A DNA stretch of 64,000 nucleotides from NCBI GenBank assembly GCA_949298795.1, contig CASFXV010000006.1, positions 1 through 64,000 on the forward strand, in the 5' to 3' direction. Positions 59,525 through 64,000 of this stretch are shown here, piece after piece (position 1 is the first letter of the stretch; the number at the start of each line of letters is the position of its first letter). The stretch comes from an uncultured bacterium. GTDB taxonomy: Bacteria; Elusimicrobiota; Elusimicrobia; Elusimicrobiales; Elusimicrobiaceae. The notes beneath the pieces are model-generated. The model was not told the origin of the DNA. It saw only the letters and a program-made list of their open reading frames with translations, and made no database searches. The position numbers and the translations under genes are program-made.

Positions 59525-60751
59525 CTAACAGCCGTGGGCTTGCATCCACTCCGCTACTGCCGTATGGCGGCAGCTTTGGGCCAAGCTCAGCGCGGTTTGC
59601 CCTTTTTTGTTTTGCAAGTGGGTATCGGCCCCCGCTTCCACCAAAGCTTGAACTTTATCCAACAAACCGGCCTTAGCCGCTTTTATTAAAGCAGTATTCC
59701 CTTCCGCGTCCGTTGCGTTTATAAGAACCCCCGGTGTTGCCAATAACAGGGAAAATACCTCCGGTTTGCAGCGGGGTGAAACCGCATTCAACAACGGCGG
59801 CTGCCCCATTTTATTGACGGCGTTTATGTCTGCCCCCGCCTCAAGCAAAATAGTTACGATTCCCGGCTTCCCGCATAAAATGGCTTTAATCAGCGGTGTC
59901 TCCCCCAGTACTTCCACCTGTGAATCAGCCCCGGAGGCGATTAATTCCCGCACCTGCTCCGCATCCCCTTTAGCGCAGGCTTTTAACAGTTGTTTCCCTT
60001 TAGCCTTGGCGTCTGGATTTTGGCCGGAAGCCGAATCCGGGGCAGTGGTTTGTTCTTGGGGTGCGGGTTCGTCTTTTGGCAAATCGTTTGACGGCTCCTG
60101 CGCGGCAGAGGGTTGCGCCAAATGCAGCAACGTAACCGTTTTTCCTTCCGCAGTATTTATAATAGTGGCCCGATAGCCATTTTTCAACGTAACCTGCATA
60201 CCAGGAGTTCCTTCCGGTATATTGTCAAAAATTTGTTGCTGCAAATCACTTACCGCACAAAGAACGCCTTCATCTTCCGGGCACAAATCCAATGCTTTTT
60301 GATAGTCTTCCAAGGCCTCAGCAAGCTGTTGGGCGGTGCGTCTGACGTTTCCGCGAAACATATATATCTCGTATAAGTGGGGGTGGTCCCGCGGGATCAG
60401 TTTCAACACCTGGGAGGCCGTTTCTATGGCAGCGGTGTGCTGCCCCAACTCTGCTTCACATTGGGCGATATTGACAAGCACGCTGATTTGATTGTTTAGA
60501 TTAAACTCCCAGTCTTCCTCTTTACCGGGGGCGTTACCTTTTGCGAGGCCCAAAGCCAATGCCTGTTTTAAATTTTTCAGGGCGTCTTCATATTTTGTTT
60601 GCTTACTCAGCACGATTCCGCGCAGAGCATACGCTTCCCAAGACTGCGGATACGCCGATACCGCTTGATCGCACAGACGGCTGGCCTCTAACGTTTGCCG
60701 CTGGGATAATAAAAGCTGTATTTGTTCCAGCATTTCTTGTAAATTATTCAT
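59525..60751 (-). CDS. TPR-ankyrin repeat protein
   Basis: 408 aa from MNNLQEMLEQIQ, with GGAGG before the ATG. TPR units fill about residues 1-170 (DYQKALDLCPEDEG). A Pro/Glu/Ser-rich linker follows, then about four ankyrin repeats (GETPLIKAILCGKPGIVTILLEAGAD, NTALIKAAKAGLLDKVQALVEAGAD). The ankyrin part is homologous to that of the next gene upstream, from which it was probably copied. There is no signal peptide. It is a protein-protein interaction scaffold of unknown partner. Confidence 0.85.
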   Translation of the reverse strand: MNNLQEMLEQIQLLLSQRQTLEASRLCDQAVSAYPQSWEAYALRGIVLSKQTKYEDALKNLKQALALGLAKGNAPGKEEDWEFNLNNQISVLVNIAQCEAELGQHTAAIETASQVLKLIPRDHPHLYEIYMFRGNVRRTAQQLAEALEDYQKALDLCPEDEGVLCAVSDLQQQIFDNIPEGTPGMQVTLKNGYRATIINTAEGKTVTLLHLAQPSAAQEPSNDLPKDEPAPQEQTTAPDSASGQNPDAKAKGKQLLKACAKGDAEQVRELIASGADSQVEVLGETPLIKAILCGKPGIVTILLEAGADINAVNKMGQPPLLNAVSPRCKPEVFSLLLATPGVLINATDAEGNTALIKAAKAGLLDKVQALVEAGADTHLQNKKGQTALSLAQSCRHTAVAEWMQAHGC

Positions 60752-60784
60752 TTTTCCTCCGCAGAACGGATGTCTGCAGTAGTC

Positions 60785-60943
60785 TTTTTTTCCGGTTTGT
60801 TTATGCAAAAAATCGGGAAGCTTTTCCAAAGTTTCCCGGCGGACGGCGTGTTTCATTTTGAAGACGTCAATATCGGCCGTTTTGGGGCTTACGCAGATAA
60901 CCTGCGTTAAGAACCGGCTTAAAATGGCGTGGTGTTTTTTCAC
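60785..60943 (-). pseudogene. Duplicated 3' fragment of the DtxR-type regulator gene
   Basis: The frame VKKHHAILSRFLTQVICVSP ... ETLEKLPDFLHKQTGKK copies the last 53 codons of the regulator at 61714-62100 with about ten substitutions. It has no DNA-binding half. It sits between the two ankyrin genes, immediately after the 61686 gene stop. It marks one edge of a tandem duplication. Confidence 0.85.
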
Positions 60944-61686
60944 ATTTCCGAAGGCGCGGCGCCCTTTGAAAGCGTTAAAAATTCCATTACATCCTTATGT
61001 CTTTTGGCCTTTGCCATATCCAAGGCCGTTAACCCGCGTTGATTTTTTATTCCAACTTCCGCGCCGGCCGCCACCAAGGCTTGCACCATTTCCAACTGCC
61101 CTGCTTTTGCCGCTTCCATCAACACCGTATTCCCGCCGGAATCTGTTTGGTTTATCTGTATATCTGGTTGTTTCAAAAGCAGTTGCACGATTTCCACTTG
61201 CCCGTAATCCACCGCCGTTTGCAAAGGGTTGTTTCCGTTTTTGGTAGGTTGGTTTACGTTTGCCCCCGCCTCAAGCAATAAAAGCACCGCCTGGGGCTGA
61301 TTGGTTTTTATCGCTTTAAGCAGAGGCGTTTCCCCAGATTCTTCAACATTTACATTTGCCCCTTTCTGGATTAACAGTTTCATTTTGTCCAAATGGCCAA
61401 ACCAGGTTTCCCGGATAAGCAAGCTGCCAAGACGCTGTCCGTCTGCGGAAGAAATTTCCCGCTCAAAAGAATCTATCAACGCCTTTTGTGCCAGATCCAA
61501 AGTGGCATTGGCTTGTTGGCGTAAGTCTTTAAATTCAGCCTCCAACTTTTGAATTTCAGCAGAGTCTGTTCCTTCCATAGCGCCCGGACCGACGGCAGAA
61601 GTGTTCTTTCCCCCAAATATCAAAAATAAGGCCAACCCCATGGCACAAAGAATAACCAATACTATCCAAAATCGCTTTTTCATCAT
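60940..61686 (-). CDS. Membrane-anchored ankyrin repeat protein
   Basis: The 248-aa protein has an N-terminal span (RFWIVLVILCAMGLALFLIFGG), a helical linker (residues 40-85) and four to five ankyrin repeats (ETPLLKAIKTNQPQAVLLLLEAGAN, NTVLMEAAKAGQLEMVQALVAAGAE). The ankyrins should face the periplasm if the span acts as an uncleaved signal. Partner unknown. It is paralogous to the 59525 gene and follows the DtxR-type regulator. Confidence 0.85.
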   Translation of the reverse strand: MMKKRFWIVLVILCAMGLALFLIFGGKNTSAVGPGAMEGTDSAEIQKLEAEFKDLRQQANATLDLAQKALIDSFEREISSADGQRLGSLLIRETWFGHLDKMKLLIQKGANVNVEESGETPLLKAIKTNQPQAVLLLLEAGANVNQPTKNGNNPLQTAVDYGQVEIVQLLLKQPDIQINQTDSGGNTVLMEAAKAGQLEMVQALVAAGAEVGIKNQRGLTALDMAKAKRHKDVMEFLTLSKGAAPSEM

Positions 61687-61713
61687 GTATTTTCCCTTGT
61701 TTTATTACAATAT

Positions 61714-62100
61714 CTATTTTTCCCCGGTTTGCTTATGCAGATAATCGTGCAGTTTTTCCAGGGTTTCCCGGCTGACGGTATGCTCCATTTTGCAGGCGTC
61801 AATATCGGCCGTTTTGGGGCTTACGCCAATAACTTGCGTTAAAAACCGGCTTAAAATGGCGTGACGTTTTTTTACGTCCTCCGCCGCGCGGCGGCCTTTG
61901 GCGGTAAGTTCCACGCCCTGATACGGCTCATGCGTCAAATACCCTTCTTTGGCTAGCGCGTTTACCGCACCGGTTACGCTGGGGGTTTTTACGCCCAGCA
62001 TATCGCGCACATCGGTAATGCGGGCGCGGCCGTTTTCATCAGCCGCCAGAGAAATAGCCTCTAAATAATCTTCCATGTTAGACGAGAGTTTACGCGCCAT
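61714..62100 (-). CDS. DtxR/MntR-family metal-dependent regulator
   Basis: The 128-aa protein has the winged HTH (MEDYLEAISLAADENGRARITDV, TPSVTGAVNALAKEGYLTHEPY) and the dimerisation domain with metal ligands His, Cys, Glu and His in DACKMEHTVSRETLEKLHDYLH. It lacks the SH3-like third domain, like MntR. It is divergent from gdhA across 121 bp. The metal is probably Mn or Fe. Confidence 0.92.
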   Translation of the reverse strand: MARKLSSNMEDYLEAISLAADENGRARITDVRDMLGVKTPSVTGAVNALAKEGYLTHEPYQGVELTAKGRRAAEDVKKRHAILSRFLTQVIGVSPKTADIDACKMEHTVSRETLEKLHDYLHKQTGEK

Positions 62101-62166
62101 AACGCCCCCAATATTTAGTCTTTCTAACTTTTGTTATATCATAAAAACCCTCCCCGCGGCAACCGC

Positions 62167-62194
62167 TTGCACAAAAGGAAAATGGTGTTATAAT
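62167..62194 (+). promoter_or_regulatory. gdhA promoter
   Basis: TTGCAC at 62167-62172, a 16-bp spacer, and TGT-TATAAT (62186-62194). AGGAGG lies before the ATG at 62222. Confidence 0.65.
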
Positions 62195-62221
62195 AAAAGT
62201 ATCACCAAACAGGAGGGAACT

Positions 62222-63571
62222 ATGGACAGCAAAACCTATGCCGCCGAGTTTTTGGAATACGTCACCAAAAAAGACCCGGCACAAAAAGTTTTTCACCAAG
62301 CCGTTAAAGAAGTGGTTTCCAGCCTTACCCCCGTTTTACAGCAACACCCCTTATACATTAAAGAACGCATTTTGGAACGCATCGCCGAGCCGGAACGCAT
62401 TATCATCTTCCGCGTGCCGTGGCAGGACGATAAAGGCGAAATCCACGTAAACCGCGGTTTTCGCGTACAGTATAACAGCGCCTTGGGGCCGTATAAAGGC
62501 GGTATGCGCTTTCACAGCACGGTCAACCAGGACGTTTTAAAATTTTTAGGCTTTGAACAAGTTTTTAAAAACAGTTTAACCACCCTTCCCTTAGGAGGCG
62601 GCAAGGGCGGCAGCGATTTTGACACCCGCGAAAAGTCAGACAGCGAGGTAATGCGCTTTTGCCACTCTTTTATTAACGAGCTGTACCACCACATCGGCTA
62701 CCATACCGATATCCCCGCCGGGGACCTGGGCTGCGGCGCCCGGGAAATAGGCTATATGTTTGGCCAATATAAAAAATTAACCAACGATTTTACCGGCGCT
62801 TTCACCGGCAAAAAACCCAACTGGGGCGGCAGTTTGCTTCGCCCGGAAGCCACCGGTTACGGAGTGGCCTATTTTGCCCAAAATATGCTGCAAAACAAAG
62901 GCGACAGTTTAGAGAAAAAGACCTGCATTATTTCCGGCACGGGCAATGTGGGCATTTACGCCATGGAAAAACTTACCCAGCTGGGCGCCAAAGTGGTGGG
63001 CTTTATGGATTATGACGGCAGTGTGTACGACCCGGACGGCGTAAACGAAGAAAAACTGGCTTTCTTAAAAGATTTGGTGTTTATGCGCCGCGGCAGTTTA
63101 AAAGAATACGGGCAAAAATTTAAAGCGGCGCATTTCCGCCCGGGCAAAAAAACGTGGGATATCCCCTGTGATTTGGCCTTCCCCACCGCCTGCGAAAACG
63201 AACTGCAGGCCGAAGACGCCAAAACCCTGGCTTTAAACGGCTGCAAAGGCGTGTGCGAAGGCTCCAACATGCCTTGCACGCCAGAGGCAATAGACATTAT
63301 CAAAGAAAATAAAATGCTGTATTCCCCCGGCAAAGCGGCGAATGCGGGCGGGGTGGCCGTATCCGGGCTGGAGATGACCCAAAACAGTATGCGCGTGTAC
63401 TGGACACGCGAAGAAGTGGACCAATACCTCCGCCGCATTATGAACAGTATCCACTCCAACTGTTTGGAAGCCGCCGCCCAATACGGCATGCCCGGCGATT
63501 ACATGGCCGGGGCCAATATCTTTGGCTTTAAAAAAGTGGCGGACGCCATGATAGACCAAGGTTTAGTATAA
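62222..63571 (+). CDS. gdhA: Glutamate dehydrogenase
   Basis: 449 aa from MDSKTYAAEFLEYV. Catalytic and substrate motifs are GPYKGGMRFHSTVNQ, PLGGGKGGSDFD and DIPAGDLGCGAREIGYMFGQY. The nucleotide domain has ISGTGNVGIYAMEKL. The length and motifs match the hexameric NADP-type enzyme that assimilates ammonia. A strong promoter and AGGAGG precede it. Confidence 0.96.
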   Translation: MDSKTYAAEFLEYVTKKDPAQKVFHQAVKEVVSSLTPVLQQHPLYIKERILERIAEPERIIIFRVPWQDDKGEIHVNRGFRVQYNSALGPYKGGMRFHSTVNQDVLKFLGFEQVFKNSLTTLPLGGGKGGSDFDTREKSDSEVMRFCHSFINELYHHIGYHTDIPAGDLGCGAREIGYMFGQYKKLTNDFTGAFTGKKPNWGGSLLRPEATGYGVAYFAQNMLQNKGDSLEKKTCIISGTGNVGIYAMEKLTQLGAKVVGFMDYDGSVYDPDGVNEEKLAFLKDLVFMRRGSLKEYGQKFKAAHFRPGKKTWDIPCDLAFPTACENELQAEDAKTLALNGCKGVCEGSNMPCTPEAIDIIKENKMLYSPGKAANAGGVAVSGLEMTQNSMRVYWTREEVDQYLRRIMNSIHSNCLEAAAQYGMPGDYMAGANIFGFKKVADAMIDQGLV

Positions 63572-63590
63572 ATACCCAGTCCCTTAAAAT

Positions 63591-63623
63591 AAAACCCCGG
63601 CTGTGCAACACAGCCGGGGTTTT
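63591..63623. terminator. Bidirectional terminator between gdhA and the symporter
   Basis: AAAACCCCGGCTGTG, loop CAA, CACAGCCGGGGTTTT. The perfect 15-bp stem with A and T runs on both sides serves the two convergent genes. Confidence 0.88.
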
Positions 63624-63642
63624 AGCGTTTATTTAAAAGCTT

Positions 63643-64000
63643 TTAGCCTATGCGTATGCCCTGCGGGTTACTGGGATGGGAGGGTTCCTCCTGCACCGGC
63701 AAAGAAACCGGCTGCACCGGGCGGCGGGAATAGAGTTTATCCACAATTACCGCTATGGCGCCGTCCCCCGTTACATTGCAAGCCGTGCCAAAAGAGTCCA
63801 TGGCAATATACAAGGCAATCATCAGGCCCAGTTCGGCCTCGCCAAAACCCAACATGCTTTGCAAAATACCCAACGCCGCCATAATGGCCCCGCCGGGCAC
63901 GCCGGGCGCGGCCACCATGGTAATACCCAACATAAAAATAAATCCCGCATATTGGGAAAAGTGAAGCGGCTGACCCGTCATTAAGAAAATAGCCATGGAA
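63643..64000 (-). CDS. SDF-family dicarboxylate/amino acid:cation symporter, C-terminal part
   Basis: The frame is open to the window edge. The sequence contains the C-terminal transport core of the family: VAAPGVPGGAIMAALGIL (hairpin 2) and MDSFGTACNVTGDGAIAVIVDK (last helix, with the substrate-binding Asp/Asn pattern). It takes up glutamate, aspartate or dicarboxylates with Na+ or H+. The 5' part is off the window. It is convergent with gdhA, which may use the same substrate. Confidence 0.92.
   Translation of the reverse strand, partial: SMAIFLMTGQPLHFSQYAGFIFMLGITMVAAPGVPGGAIMAALGILQSMLGFGEAELGLMIALYIAMDSFGTACNVTGDGAIAVIVDKLYSRRPVQPVSLPVQEEPSHPSNPQGIRIG

Noticed and set aside
60785-60943. 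N-terminal extension of the TPR-ankyrin protein from 60943
   Set aside because: The first 60 codons are a copy of the regulator's C-terminus. A GGAGG-preceded ATG at 60751 starts the TPR domain cleanly.

Overview
The window most likely comes from a gut-type member of the Elusimicrobiota. The type IV pilin at 46557-47039 has the GFTLIELLVVVLIIGILA start that is common in that phylum. Single-copy housekeeping genes are mixed with a complete moxR-bat operon, and no nearby phylum fits better. This placement is an inference from gene content and protein style, not a phylogeny.

Layout. 1-4003: a truncated secreted repeat protein, a membrane protein and a MerR regulator. 4041-4206: two tRNA-Pro genes (anticodons GGG and CGG). 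4207-13156: an accessory island of three consecutive cassettes. Each cassette carries a putative peptidoglycan- or nucleic-acid-directed toxin or enzyme plus exported or membrane partner genes. Each ends in the same roughly 150-nt structured-looking element, a remnant of a tRNA-Pro 3' end and a terminator. 13361-14602: an RsmF-like rRNA methylase. 14897-22498: a type II-C-like CRISPR-Cas locus with 39 full repeats, one degenerate repeat, a recognisable tracrRNA, cas2, cas1 and a 1195-aa cas9. 22683-27604: a WYL regulator and the RNA ligase RtcB run co-directionally into cas9. Divergent from them is an operon of polynucleotide kinase, Thg1-like 3'-5' polymerase, HAD phosphatase and an unknown gene. 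A perfect 16-bp inverted repeat lies in the divergent gap. 27690-30699: a decaying stretch with a frameshifted paralogue of an island gene, a split LTA-synthase-like sulfatase and a frameshifted secreted protein. 30774-32623: two paralogous membrane proteins. 32713-41000: moxR, DUF58, a Bat accessory gene and batA-batE. 41019-51357: sugar-phosphate genes (gmhA, rpiB, pgi), miaB, PilZ, miaA, pilin, hflX, serine protease, plsY, gpsA and HU. 51414-59370: a small membrane protein, a PrcB-like protein, queF, an odd P-type ATPase, a TPR lipoprotein, lspA and ileS. 59525-62100: ankyrin proteins and a DtxR-type regulator carrying a partial tandem duplication. 62222-64000: gdhA and the C-terminus of an SDF symporter.

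How the parts may work together. The island looks like modular antagonism cargo at a tRNA-Pro locus. Two DUF4424-SH3 exported proteins keep nearly identical ends but have divergent centres, as expected for partners matched to different toxins. The CRISPR locus keeps a TATAAT-like promoter core at the 3' end of every repeat, including the irregular ones, so each spacer may be transcribed separately. The neighbouring RNA-repair genes suggest a defence neighbourhood that pairs DNA interference with recovery from RNA damage. These functional links are inference. The gene identities of Cas9/Cas1/Cas2, RtcB, the Thg1-like protein and the Bat proteins rest on clear motifs.
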